A stretch of 64,000 bases of DNA from assembly GCA_016722065.1 (NCBI GenBank), contig JADKGX010000001.1:2170001-2234000 (forward strand), given 5' to 3'. The translations under genes were made by a program, and so were the position numbers. Positions 18,516 to 26,758 of the stretch are shown piece by piece. The first letter of the stretch is position 1; each line of letters starts with the position of its first letter. This DNA is from Planctomycetota bacterium. GTDB taxonomy: Bacteria > Planctomycetota > UBA8742 > UBA2392. Under the pieces are notes generated by a model. The model ran no database searches and was not told the DNA's origin. It worked only from the letters and a program-made list of their open reading frames with translations.

Positions 18516-20468
18516 TTAGCCGTTGGTGGCCGGGCCGTTGTCTTTCGGCGCATTTGTGGCGGGCGCGTTGCCGGCAGGTGCCGCCGGCGTGCCTGCGCCA
18601 CCGTCCAGTCCAACCAGTTTTTTGGCGTCGATGTACACTTTCTCGACGTAGTCGTAGTAGGGCTTGGCGTATTCGTTGTTACGCAGTGTCTTGAGCTCGG
18701 GTACCTGCTCGCCGAACTCCAGCGGCACAATCAGCACCGCCAGCAGCACCAGCAGCAACAGCGTGAAGATCAACAACACGCGCGATGACTTCTTCTTGGG
18801 CTGGTCCCCGGAATCTTCGGGTGGAACCGTCTGCGGCACCGATTTCTTGTCCAATTTCTTCTTGGGCAGTTCCGGCTTGCCCGGTTTTCCGGGTTTTCCC
18901 GGCTTGGCGGCAGGCATGACTTCTTCGGCTGGCTCTTCGTCCGGGATGTCCGGCACGCCGACCGGTTCTTCAGACGGCAGGTCGTCGCTGACAAAATCAT
19001 CCTGGGCCGGTACAGGTCGGCTGGCCTTGCGCGGGCCGGTGGGCGGCTTGGGCTGGCTTGCCGTGGTGCCTCGGCGCAGCGGGTGCGGCTCATCTCCCTT
19101 AGACGGTGAAGTAGGCACGTCATCCATGCGCTTGCCAGCGGGCAACTCGATGTCGGCAAAATCGTCGGCGCCCTGGCGTCCAACCGGCTTCTTGCTTGCC
19201 GATTGGGCGGGCTGGCTGCGCTGGGGCAACTCCGCAGGCGGCGGGCTGAACAGCGTTGCATCCATGCCACCGGCAGGTTCTTCGCCAAAATCGGCTGCAG
19301 GGGCAACTTCGGCCTCGCCCCAGTCATCGCCGGCTGGTTCGGGTTCTGCCATGGGCTGCGGGCCCCCGAACTCGGGCGGGCGAGGGCTGAAGACGGTGCG
19401 GTCCATCGCGCCGGTTTTCTGGCGCGGGCTGGACATACCCGGGGGTGGCGGGCTGAACATGGTGCGGTCCATGTCGGCGCCGCTGCCCAGGGGTTGCGTG
19501 CCGGATTGCGGCCCCACGGGGCGCGACTCCAGCTCGTCGGGCGACATGATGTCGTTTCCGAAGCTGTCGAAATCATTGCCGCCGGCCGGGGCCAGGTCGC
19601 CGTGGGCGGGCTCCGGCTGATACTGGGGCTGCGGTGCGTACTGTGGCGCACGTGCCGGCCCGCGTTGGGGCGGCGGGTTGAAGCCGCGGTCAGAGTTGTC
19701 GTCAAAGCCCGCGTTCAACGTGGGCAACTCTTCGTCGTCAGGCGAGGCAAACCCCGCGTGTTCCGCAGCCAGGCTTTCCAGCTTGGGGCTGGAATCCATA
19801 CGATCCAGTTCTTGTGGCGCGCCGTCGTTTGCAAAAGGGTCCGGTGCAAAGCCGTCGTCGTTGGCAAAGCCGCCTGCCGATGGCTGCAATTCGCCGCCAA
19901 AGGGCTCGGGCTGCATTTCGCCGCCGAAGGGTTCCGGCTGCATCTCGCCCCCAAAGGGCTCCGGCGCCATGTCGCCGCCGGCAAACGGATCGTTACCAAA
20001 GGGGCTGGCTTCGTTCTGCTGAAAGAAGCTTGCCGCCTCGGCCTCCTGCTTTGCGCGCTGAACGTTCTTGGCTTTGTCGCGCTCGGCCTTGATGCGCTGC
20101 TGCATGTCTGGCGGAGGTGGTTCAAACACCGTTGCATCGGGGTCAGCGCCGGTCATACCCGAGAATTGCGGCACGTCTTCGCCGGCAAAGTTCTGGGCAC
20201 CTGTTGAGGCCGGTCTGCCCCGCGCAGGCGGTGCTGCACGATCAATCTTGCCCGTCTGCTTCTTGACGACCTTGATGTTCAGGTCGCGGTCAATCTGGCC
20301 CAGTTGTTCAGGGGTCAGCAGTTTGGACTTTTCCAGAATCATGCGAATGCTGACCTTCTTGCCTTGCTCGCCAAGTTGGCGTTGCTTGGTCAGCACCTGC
20401 TGCAGACGCTGCGGTGTCAAGAAACCCCGTGCGACTGCCTGTTGTCCGTATTTCAGGTTGATTGGCAT
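18516..20468 (-). CDS. membrane scaffold with repeated D-[AR]-T-x-F motifs
   Basis: 650 aa. Residues 1-75 form a helical module (ARGFLTPQRLQQVL, then LLTPEQLGQIDRDL) of the kind that precedes low-complexity regions in some PVC-group signalling proteins. Residues 100-560 are Pro/Gly/Asp-rich and disordered. They hold four copies of D-[AR]-T-x-F-[SE]-P-x-P-P with threonines at 113, 336, 358 and 405, and a tandem PEPFGGEMQ repeat near 169-195. One membrane helix follows at about 564-582 (VLLIFTLLLLVLLAVLIV), then an outer tail of about 65 residues. The T motifs look like FHA-domain ligands after phosphorylation by a Ser/Thr kinase. That role is inferred; a TagH-like FHA protein is encoded 10 kb away. 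Confidence 0.65.
   Translation of the reverse strand: MPINLKYGQQAVARGFLTPQRLQQVLTKQRQLGEQGKKVSIRMILEKSKLLTPEQLGQIDRDLNIKVVKKQTGKIDRAAPPARGRPASTGAQNFAGEDVPQFSGMTGADPDATVFEPPPPDMQQRIKAERDKAKNVQRAKQEAEAASFFQQNEASPFGNDPFAGGDMAPEPFGGEMQPEPFGGEMQPEPFGGELQPSAGGFANDDGFAPDPFANDGAPQELDRMDSSPKLESLAAEHAGFASPDDEELPTLNAGFDDNSDRGFNPPPQRGPARAPQYAPQPQYQPEPAHGDLAPAGGNDFDSFGNDIMSPDELESRPVGPQSGTQPLGSGADMDRTMFSPPPPGMSSPRQKTGAMDRTVFSPRPPEFGGPQPMAEPEPAGDDWGEAEVAPAADFGEEPAGGMDATLFSPPPAELPQRSQPAQSASKKPVGRQGADDFADIELPAGKRMDDVPTSPSKGDEPHPLRRGTTASQPKPPTGPRKASRPVPAQDDFVSDDLPSEEPVGVPDIPDEEPAEEVMPAAKPGKPGKPGKPELPKKKLDKKSVPQTVPPEDSGDQPKKKSSRVLLIFTLLLLVLLAVLIVPLEFGEQVPELKTLRNNEYAKPYYDYVEKVYIDAKKLVGLDGGAGTPAAPAGNAPATNAPKDNGPATNG
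19893..19976 (-). repeat. tandem 30-bp coding repeat (PEPFGGEMQ units)
   Basis: About three imperfect tandem copies of a 30-bp unit encode (M/Q)-x-PEPFGGE-(M/L)-Q inside the disordered part of the scaffold gene. This is a coding repeat prone to slippage, not a CRISPR array. Confidence 0.7.
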
Positions 20469-20680
20469 GGTGATCCCTGCTCAGGGAAACCCCTAAAGCC
20501 GGAAGCGAAGGCATCCGGGATGTTTGGCCGATTTTGTCAAACTCATTGGCGGGCAAGGATATACATAACGCTGCCGCCGCTCCAATGCCCTGATTCTACT
20601 TTTTGTAAGCATCCGTGGCAGGGGCGCCACTTGACGAACCGCATCTTGCCCGCAGACCCCTTGGCCAAAGCGTTGCGTAC

Positions 20681-21322
20681 CTACTTGGACAGCACACGCT
20701 GCTGAAAGAATCGGTCGATTCGCAGCCATAAGTCACGTTCTGCTGGCTCGCGATACTCGGTGTTGCCATCCTCATTGTCAAAAAAGTCGTGGCCAACTCC
20801 GGCATAGGTGTAGGTTTCGTCTGTCTGGGGGCTTTCCGAAAGCACTCTTTCCAGCGCTCGCACGTCTTCGATCGGGACTTCGCCATCCAATTCGCCGAAC
20901 ACGGCCAAAATGCTTGCGTTGGCCTCACGCACGGCGTCCAGCGGCTGGCGCAGCACCTTGCTGTCAGACTGCGGCAAGTGCACAAACGGGCAAACCGCCA
21001 CGCAGGCATCCAGGTCGCCGTCGCTGGCCAGCAGCACCACACTGCCGCCAATCCACGCACCCACCGCGCCGACTTTGCCTCCGCCCAGGCTGGCGCGAAG
21101 CTCTACCGCCGCCTGGCGCACGGCTTGTGCCGCCGCCACGAATTCCTGCGCGCTGGGATCGTCCGTGCCGCGCGGGGTCTTGGACAGTTCCAGGGCGTGC
21201 ACCGCAAAACCAGTGTTCGCAAGCGCCTGGGCCGACAACAACGCGGACTTGTCAAGGCACCAGCGCTTGGGCACAAGAATCATGCCCCCTTTGGCCTTTC
21301 CAGCGGGCGGTTGGATTTTCAT
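20681..21322 (-). CDS. dienelactone-hydrolase-like alpha/beta hydrolase lacking the nucleophile
   Basis: 213 aa from ATG 21322. The frame opens earlier at 21940 but that part runs antisense to the methyltransferase. The fold signature of the DLH family is present, with the acid at D146 in FGELDGEVP and the histidine at H178 in AGVGHDFFD. The nucleophile elbow, normally G-x-C/S-x-G-G, reads G-A-W-I-G-G with Trp at position 90 (codon TGG checked on the minus strand). The protein therefore looks catalytically dead or works by another mechanism. It is transcribed divergently from the methyltransferase, with 15 bp between the start codons. TAG stop. Confidence 0.75.
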   Translation of the reverse strand: MKIQPPAGKAKGGMILVPKRWCLDKSALLSAQALANTGFAVHALELSKTPRGTDDPSAQEFVAAAQAVRQAAVELRASLGGGKVGAVGAWIGGSVVLLASDGDLDACVAVCPFVHLPQSDSKVLRQPLDAVREANASILAVFGELDGEVPIEDVRALERVLSESPQTDETYTYAGVGHDFFDNEDGNTEYREPAERDLWLRIDRFFQQRVLSK

Positions 21323-21337
21323 GCCGAAAGAATAGCC

Positions 21338-22117
21338 ATGTCGGGGCGCAAGGCCAGCAACGAAGTGACACTGCTTCATGGCGACGCCTTGAAAGTTGCG
21401 CCTACACTGGCGCCGCAGTGCGCCCAGTTGCTTTACCTGGACCCGCCGTTTTTCAGCGGAAAGGTGCGCAAGAATCGCCCCGGCGGCGCCCAGTTCGACG
21501 ACCGCTGGCCTGGCGGCATGGCCGACTACCTGGCGTTCTTGCGCCAGTTGATAGAGGTTTCGCGACCACTGGTGGCCGCCACTGGCGTCTTGGCGCTGCA
21601 CCTGGACTGGCGTGCGGCGCATCATGCGCGCCTGGAACTCGACCGCGCCTTTGGGTCCGGGGCTTTTGTCAATGAAATCATCTGGTCCTACCGCACCGGC
21701 GGCGCGGGCAAACGCCACCTGGCGCGCAAGCATGACACGATTTTGGTCTACGCTGGTGGCCCCAAGTGGAAGTTTCACGTCCTGCGCGAAAAGAGCTATC
21801 TGGCGCACAAGTACGGTTTCAGCAACGTGAAGATTTTTCAGGATGAGCGCGGGCCCTACACGCTGACCGCACTTCGCGATGTTTGGGACATTCCCGCCCT
21901 GCGGGGTAACCAGCCCGAAGCCACGGGTTGGCCTACACAAAAGCCGATGGCCCTGCTGATGCGACTGGTGGAGTGTTTTTCGGACCCGGGCGACCTGGTG
22001 GTGGATCTGTGCTGCGGGTCCGGAACATCGCTGGTTGCTGCAAGAGAGCTGGGTCGTCGCGCACTAGGGGTCGACGCAAGTGCAGACGCCATTCAGACCG
22101 TGCGCGACAGATTGTAG
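21338..22117 (+). CDS. orphan DNA methyltransferase, beta-class (DPPF)
   Basis: 259 aa from ATG 21338. The catalytic motif LLYLDPPFFSG is at residues 32-40, and the AdoMet motif DLCCGSGTSLVAA is near the C-terminus (about 222-234). This is the beta-class order, as in type III Mod and small N4-cytosine/N6-adenine methyltransferases. GWPTQKPMALLMRLV, a conserved region of the family, precedes the second motif. There is no restriction partner nearby. The long frame beginning at 20789 is an antisense extension. It is the second orphan DNA methyltransferase in the window. Confidence 0.88.
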   Translation: MSGRKASNEVTLLHGDALKVAPTLAPQCAQLLYLDPPFFSGKVRKNRPGGAQFDDRWPGGMADYLAFLRQLIEVSRPLVAATGVLALHLDWRAAHHARLELDRAFGSGAFVNEIIWSYRTGGAGKRHLARKHDTILVYAGGPKWKFHVLREKSYLAHKYGFSNVKIFQDERGPYTLTALRDVWDIPALRGNQPEATGWPTQKPMALLMRLVECFSDPGDLVVDLCCGSGTSLVAARELGRRALGVDASADAIQTVRDRL

Positions 22118-22174
22118 CTGCCAGCGCGATACAATGGCTGCGCGCATTTGGTAGGTTGCAGCCGGAGGTCGACC

Positions 22175-23941
22175 ATGGGTGGCGACGACGAAGTGAAGGG
22201 CTTTCAGAACGACATCGGCTTTGGCCAGTCAGACCGGCCGGACCAGCGCCCCTTGCCGCTGCTGATGATCTGCGTTGCCGACTTCTGCGGCGCGGGCCAC
22301 AACCCGCAAAGTGGCTGTGTTGCCATCGACGCCCATGAGTTTGATAGCGTGCTGGCCGGCCTGAAGCCACGTCCACACCTGCATGTCGAAAACCGGCTGG
22401 GCGGCGGCAACAGCCTGGAAGTCAACGTGGTTCTGGAAAGCCTCAAGGATTTTGAACCGCGTCGACTTGCCGCCAAGGTACCGGCGCTGGCGGCCGTGTT
22501 AAGCTTCGTGCAACGGGCCGAGCAAGTCCAGGAGGGCAAGCTGGCGCCGGCCCAGTTCAAACAGGATCTTGCGATCTACGCCGACGCCCCGGCACTGGGC
22601 CCGATTTTGGATCGACTGCTCGATCGCATTGGCGGCGGTGTCACGCCAGCGGCTACATCGGCGAGTTCGGCGCCGCCGGAGGGCGCGGCGCCAACCCCCG
22701 GAGGCGCGCTGGACAGCGCCATCGACAGTATCTTCAGCATGGTGGAAACCGGACCGCGCAAAGTTGACGCGGCTGGCGCGATTGATTCCGCTGCGGCTTC
22801 CGTGGCCGGTGCTGCGCGCTTTGACCTGGCCGAGCCAATTGCTGCCGCGCGCAAGCTGCTGGATTCCCAGCTGGGCCTGATCTTGCGCCACCCGCAATGG
22901 TGTGCCATGGAAAGCGCCTGGCGGGGCTTGTTGGCGTTGTGCAAATCCGGCAAGTCGACAACGATTCATTTGCTGGACGCGCCTCCGGGGCAAGTCGCGG
23001 AACGACTGGAGAATCGCATTGCCGCCCCAGACCGCCGGGGCGAAGGCCCGGGTGCGATTGCGCTGATCGTGTGCGATTTTCAATTGCCCAACAATCCTGC
23101 CGGGATGGACACCTTGCACAGCCTGGCCGACTTGGGGCAGGAGTTGCAGGCGCCGGTGGTTGTAGGGGTATCCGAGGCGTTTCTGGGGCGGTCAGCAGCT
23201 GAGATCGTGGCCATGGATGCGCCAGCCAACCTGTTTCAGGATTCCGCTTTCGACAAATGGCGCAGCCTTCGCGAAAAGGAGTCCGCACGCTGGCTGGCAG
23301 TGGCCTGGAACGCCTTTGCGGCCCGCGCGCCCTTCCATGCCGCACGCCACGGGTTTTCGGAGGCGATCTCGGGCGAACAAGATGTGTTGTGGGCCAACCC
23401 GGCCTGGCTGGTGGCGGCTTCTGTGGCGAACAGCTTTGAGTTGACCGGCTGGCCGTGCAACCACACCGGCATGGTGGATGGCGAAGTTCCTTCGCTGCCC
23501 GTGTTTGATGTTCCTGGACGCGACAGCCAGTACCCGCTGCAGGCGATAGTGCCCGATAGCCACCTCAAGGACCTGTCGCGCAGCGGCTTGATTCCGCTGG
23601 CGTGCCAGGCCAACCACGATTCCGCATGGGTATTGGCGGCGCCCGTTGCAAGGCTGGCGACCAAAGCTGAGGAACAGGGAAAAGTGAATTCGCTGGGGTA
23701 TGCGCTGCTGGCATCGCGGCTTGGGGCGATGGTGACCCGTGCCCGGGGCCGGCTGGTGGTAGTGAACGACCCGGACCGCACCCAGGTGAATTTCGAGCAA
23801 TTTCTGGAAGGTCTGCTTTCAGATACCGGTCCCGGCGCGGGGGCCGACGTGCGGGTGGGTGAAGTGCTGGAGTTGACCTTGCGTGTGGGTCGTATCATTC
23901 TCAATGGCGTAGAACTGCACATGGCGCTTCCCCTGGCATGA
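22175..23941 (+). CDS. fused TssB-TssC-like contractile sheath protein
   Basis: 588 aa. Start ATG 22175 has GGAGG 6 nt upstream. Residues about 27-115 match TssB/VipA: a strand followed by VAIDAHEFDSVLAGLKPRPHL, VENRLGGG, then SLKDFEPRRLAAKVPAL. A low-complexity linker covers about 150-215. Residues about 218-588 match TssC/VipB: LDSQLGLILRHPQWCAMESAWRGL, FDKWRSLREKESARWLAVAW, VLWANPAWLVAASVANSF, LSRSGLIPLACQANHDSAWV. In canonical type VI systems these are two genes whose products form the contractile sheath. Here one polypeptide holds both, with a shortened TssC part. The downstream aminotransferase overlaps by 4 bp. Family assignment is firm; role in a working machine is inferred. Confidence 0.8.
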   Translation: MGGDDEVKGFQNDIGFGQSDRPDQRPLPLLMICVADFCGAGHNPQSGCVAIDAHEFDSVLAGLKPRPHLHVENRLGGGNSLEVNVVLESLKDFEPRRLAAKVPALAAVLSFVQRAEQVQEGKLAPAQFKQDLAIYADAPALGPILDRLLDRIGGGVTPAATSASSAPPEGAAPTPGGALDSAIDSIFSMVETGPRKVDAAGAIDSAAASVAGAARFDLAEPIAAARKLLDSQLGLILRHPQWCAMESAWRGLLALCKSGKSTTIHLLDAPPGQVAERLENRIAAPDRRGEGPGAIALIVCDFQLPNNPAGMDTLHSLADLGQELQAPVVVGVSEAFLGRSAAEIVAMDAPANLFQDSAFDKWRSLREKESARWLAVAWNAFAARAPFHAARHGFSEAISGEQDVLWANPAWLVAASVANSFELTGWPCNHTGMVDGEVPSLPVFDVPGRDSQYPLQAIVPDSHLKDLSRSGLIPLACQANHDSAWVLAAPVARLATKAEEQGKVNSLGYALLASRLGAMVTRARGRLVVVNDPDRTQVNFEQFLEGLLSDTGPGAGADVRVGEVLELTLRVGRIILNGVELHMALPLA

Positions 23942-25083
23942 TCCAAAAACCGCGCATCTTCACGCCGGGTCCCACCGCGCTATTGCCGCAAGCCGCGCAG
24001 GCCGAAGCTGCGCCACAGCCGCATCATCGGTCGGTGGAGTTTGCGGCCATGCTGCGGCAAGCGCGGGCAGGACTCGCGGCCTTTTTCAATACGCGTCATG
24101 ACGTGGTATTGCTGACGGCATCCGGCACCGGCGGGCTGGAAGCTGCGGCCGGTGCCGCATTTTCGCACGGCCAGCGAGTCGTGTGCGTCAACGCTGGCAA
24201 GTTCGGCGCGCGTTGGTCCGAAATAGCCCGCGCCTTGGGTGCCCAGGTTGTGGAAGTAACTGCGCAACCAGGCCAGCCAGTACGTGTGGAAGAAGTTTTG
24301 CGGGCGCTTCAGGCCGCACCCACCGCGGCATTGTTTGTGCAAGGCTGCGAAACCTCTACGGCGACATTGCACCCGGTGCGCGAGTTGGCCGCGCTGGTAC
24401 GTGGCCGGCCCGAAACGCTGATGTGTGTCGATGGCATCACGTGGCTGGGGGCACACGAGGTGCGCCCCGACGACTGGGGCATCGACCTGCTGGTGGGCGC
24501 GTCGCAAAAGGCTCTGGCGATGTCACCGGGCTTGAGTTTTGTCTCGGTGAGTGAAAAAGCGGCCGCGCGCATGGAAGTCTCGGGCGGTGCGCAGCGTTAT
24601 TACTTTGACCTGGGTGCAGAGCTCAAGGCGCAGCGTGCGGGCGAAACACGTTTTACTCCTGCGATCAGCCTGATCAGCGCCTTGGTGGCGGCTTTGCAGC
24701 ATGTACAGCAGGTTGGGCTGGATGTGCTGGTGGCCAATGCAGCGCATCTTGCTGCAGTTACCCGGGCGGGGTTCAAGGCGCTGGGCCTGAATCTGGTATC
24801 CAGCGCGCCGGCAGACAGTGTGACTGCAGTGTTCACGCCCGCGGGCGTACCTTCGTCACGCATTCTGAGTTTGCTGCAGCAGCGCCACGGCATTGCCTTG
24901 GCCGACGGACAAGATGGTCTCAAGAATCTGGTGATTCGTGTGGCACATCTTGGCTATTACGATTACATAGATTGCGTTGGCGTGCTGGCTGCGCTTGAGG
25001 ACGTACTACTTGAGCTTGGGCTGAACATTTCGCCCGGGACGGCGCTGGAAGCTGCGCAGCAGGAACATCGCCGACGGCAATAA
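23938..25083 (+). CDS. class V aminotransferase (alanine-glyoxylate / serine-pyruvate type)
   Basis: 381 aa. A PLP enzyme with the N-terminal signature IFTPGPTALLP and the Schiff-base lysine in GASQKALAMSPGLSF near residue 195. The aspartate of VDGITWLG is in the usual place. Such proteins act as alanine:glyoxylate or serine:pyruvate aminotransferase, and in several lineages as phosphoserine aminotransferase; the substrate cannot be fixed here. Its ATG overlaps the TGA of the sheath gene (ATGA), implying translational coupling, though no functional link is obvious. Confidence 0.85.
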   Translation: MIQKPRIFTPGPTALLPQAAQAEAAPQPHHRSVEFAAMLRQARAGLAAFFNTRHDVVLLTASGTGGLEAAAGAAFSHGQRVVCVNAGKFGARWSEIARALGAQVVEVTAQPGQPVRVEEVLRALQAAPTAALFVQGCETSTATLHPVRELAALVRGRPETLMCVDGITWLGAHEVRPDDWGIDLLVGASQKALAMSPGLSFVSVSEKAAARMEVSGGAQRYYFDLGAELKAQRAGETRFTPAISLISALVAALQHVQQVGLDVLVANAAHLAAVTRAGFKALGLNLVSSAPADSVTAVFTPAGVPSSRILSLLQQRHGIALADGQDGLKNLVIRVAHLGYYDYIDCVGVLAALEDVLLELGLNISPGTALEAAQQEHRRRQ

Positions 25084-25109
25084 CAAAGAAGCACGGGAGT
25101 TCCACCAGG

Positions 25110-25466
25110 ATGAGCAACCAAACGAAAATCTTCATCGACGGCGAACATGCGGCTACGTTGTTTGACGTGCAGCATGATGAACCTTGGCATTACGGCAACC
25201 TGGCCCCGGCAGAAGCTTTCAGCGAACTGCTGGGCAGTCTGGAAACCGCACCCTGGAGTACGAACCAGGAAGGCGCGGTAGAACTTGTTGCCGGCCAGGA
25301 CACCGTGGACCGCGTGAGCTGGGGCCAGGACGTTGATTCGTCAGAAATGATCACCAAGTTGACGCTGGCGCGTTTCGCAACGGATGGCCAGTGGGAACTG
25401 GAGTTCACCTGCGAATCAGAAAACAGCGAATCCGGCGCCGCAGAACCCGAAGAGTCCGCAGCCTAG
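25110..25466 (+). CDS. small acidic hypothetical protein
   Basis: 118 aa, strongly acidic, with an unstructured C-terminal tail (ESENSESGAAEPEES). GGGAG lies about 10 nt upstream of ATG 25110. It is 26 bp after the aminotransferase and probably in the same transcript. No signal peptide, membrane segment or known domain is seen. Ends with TAG. Confidence 0.6.
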   Translation: MSNQTKIFIDGEHAATLFDVQHDEPWHYGNLAPAEAFSELLGSLETAPWSTNQEGAVELVAGQDTVDRVSWGQDVDSSEMITKLTLARFATDGQWELEFTCESENSESGAAEPEESAA

Positions 25467-25597
25467 AAATCCTTGGCACGACACTGCCAATGATTGACGA
25501 CGGTGCTTGATGCGCCGCGGCGTTCGTTTCGTGTTGGTTTTTTCGAGTTGGTTACTCGATCGGCCCTGTGTCGCCAGCCGCAGCGCAAGCAGCCAGA

Positions 25598-26575
25598 TCA
25601 GCGACTATCGGCCAGCATGCCATCGTACACCAGGCGGGCACGGAGCTGCGCCTGGTTGCTGACCGCCAATTTGCGGTACGCCCGGCGCACATACGTGCGC
25701 ACGCTGTCCAGGGACAGGTTGGCGGCCTCGGCTACCTTCAGATAGGCGCCGTGCTCCAGCAGCAACCGGGCTACTTGCAGCTCGCGCGTTGTCAGGCGCG
25801 TCTGGCGCCTTGCCTCGGACACCTCAACTTCAATCAGCGTGGCAGAACCGTCGGCTGGCCCACGACGCAGCACAGCCCGTAGGTGCATATCCGTTCTGTT
25901 TCCCCGGCGCGCCAGGCCTGCACCGACATCCAGTTCTCCGCCCAGGGGCCGGCTGCTGGCGGACAGTTCTCGAACAAGGTCCTTGGCATCAGCCGAGACT
26001 TGCGTGGGCGGTATCTCCCGGCGCTTGCACAACTGTGCCAGCGTTGCATTCAGCCACACCATTTCACCATCTAGCCTAAACAACAGAGTCGGGGGCGCTC
26101 CGTCCTGTTCCAGGCCTTTGACGGCAGTCAACTCGCCCGAGGCCGCACCACGCCGGATAATGCCCAGTGCTGCAGCATGTAAAGAGCCCGCGGCGGTGCG
26201 CAGTGTCTCGCCACTGACCGGACCGATCCCGTGCTCGTCCAAGTAAGCTGCAGCGGAGTCCAGAATGCGCGTAAACTCGTTGGCAGCGACATCCGCTTGC
26301 AGCTTGCCAGCCGGGTCTTCGGCGCTGTCGCCATCGCTGGCATCCAGGCTGGCCAGGCAGACCCTGCGTGTTGCAGCTACCAAGCGCCCGTTCAAGCTGC
26401 CAAGCCAGGTCGGGTTTCGCTGCAGGGCCGAAAGCGACTGGCGAACGTGCTGTATGATGGCATCACCAAATGCATGCACGCCTTGGGCAGAAAACGCAGC
26501 AGCCGTCAGCGCCGCAACAGCGTGCAGCGACGAATACGCGTCCGACCTGTTCTTGTATTGGCCCATAGCCCGCAT
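25598..26575 (-). CDS. LuxR-type transcriptional regulator
   Basis: 325 aa. The C-terminal 60 residues form a clear LuxR/GerE helix-turn-helix: LTTRELQVARLLLEHGAYLKVAEAANLSLDSVRTYVRRAYRKL. The N-terminal 250 residues are helical and then PAS-like (TLLFRLDGEMVWLNATLAQL). No phospho-acceptor receiver domain or known ligand domain could be assigned. The start is either ATG 26575 or ATG 26566; neither has a good Shine-Dalgarno. It is monocistronic and convergent with the small acidic gene. Targets are unknown. Confidence 0.8.
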   Translation of the reverse strand: MRAMGQYKNRSDAYSSLHAVAALTAAAFSAQGVHAFGDAIIQHVRQSLSALQRNPTWLGSLNGRLVAATRRVCLASLDASDGDSAEDPAGKLQADVAANEFTRILDSAAAYLDEHGIGPVSGETLRTAAGSLHAAALGIIRRGAASGELTAVKGLEQDGAPPTLLFRLDGEMVWLNATLAQLCKRREIPPTQVSADAKDLVRELSASSRPLGGELDVGAGLARRGNRTDMHLRAVLRRGPADGSATLIEVEVSEARRQTRLTTRELQVARLLLEHGAYLKVAEAANLSLDSVRTYVRRAYRKLAVSNQAQLRARLVYDGMLADSR

Positions 26576-26712
26576 CAGTGTTGAGACCCTAAAAATAAAT
26601 CATACTTTGCATACGAACGAAACGACCTTATGCGGAAAAACGCACCAATCTGAAGTGTCTTCGCCTTCTGAAGATGACGGAAATCACTGATTGAGGTCTG
26701 ACCAAACGACAA

Positions 26713-26737
26713 GGGGCCCGGCAACAGGCCGGACCCC
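26713..26737 (-). terminator. terminator after the coiled-coil gene
   Basis: On the minus strand GGGGTCCGGC-CTGTT-GCCGGGCCCC forms a 10-bp stem with one G-U pair, followed by TTGTCGTTT. It starts 21 bp after the TAA at 26759. Confidence 0.75.
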
Positions 26738-26758
26738 AGGGATCAACTTCGATTCATC

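Noticed and set aside
19893..19976. CRISPR-like or intergenic tandem repeat
   Set aside because: The repeat is in frame within a coding region, encodes PEPFGGEMQ units and has no spacers.
20789..21337. N-terminal extension of the methyltransferase gene
   Set aside because: That part runs antisense to the DLH-like gene and has no conserved sequence. The ATG at 21338 begins just before the conserved region.
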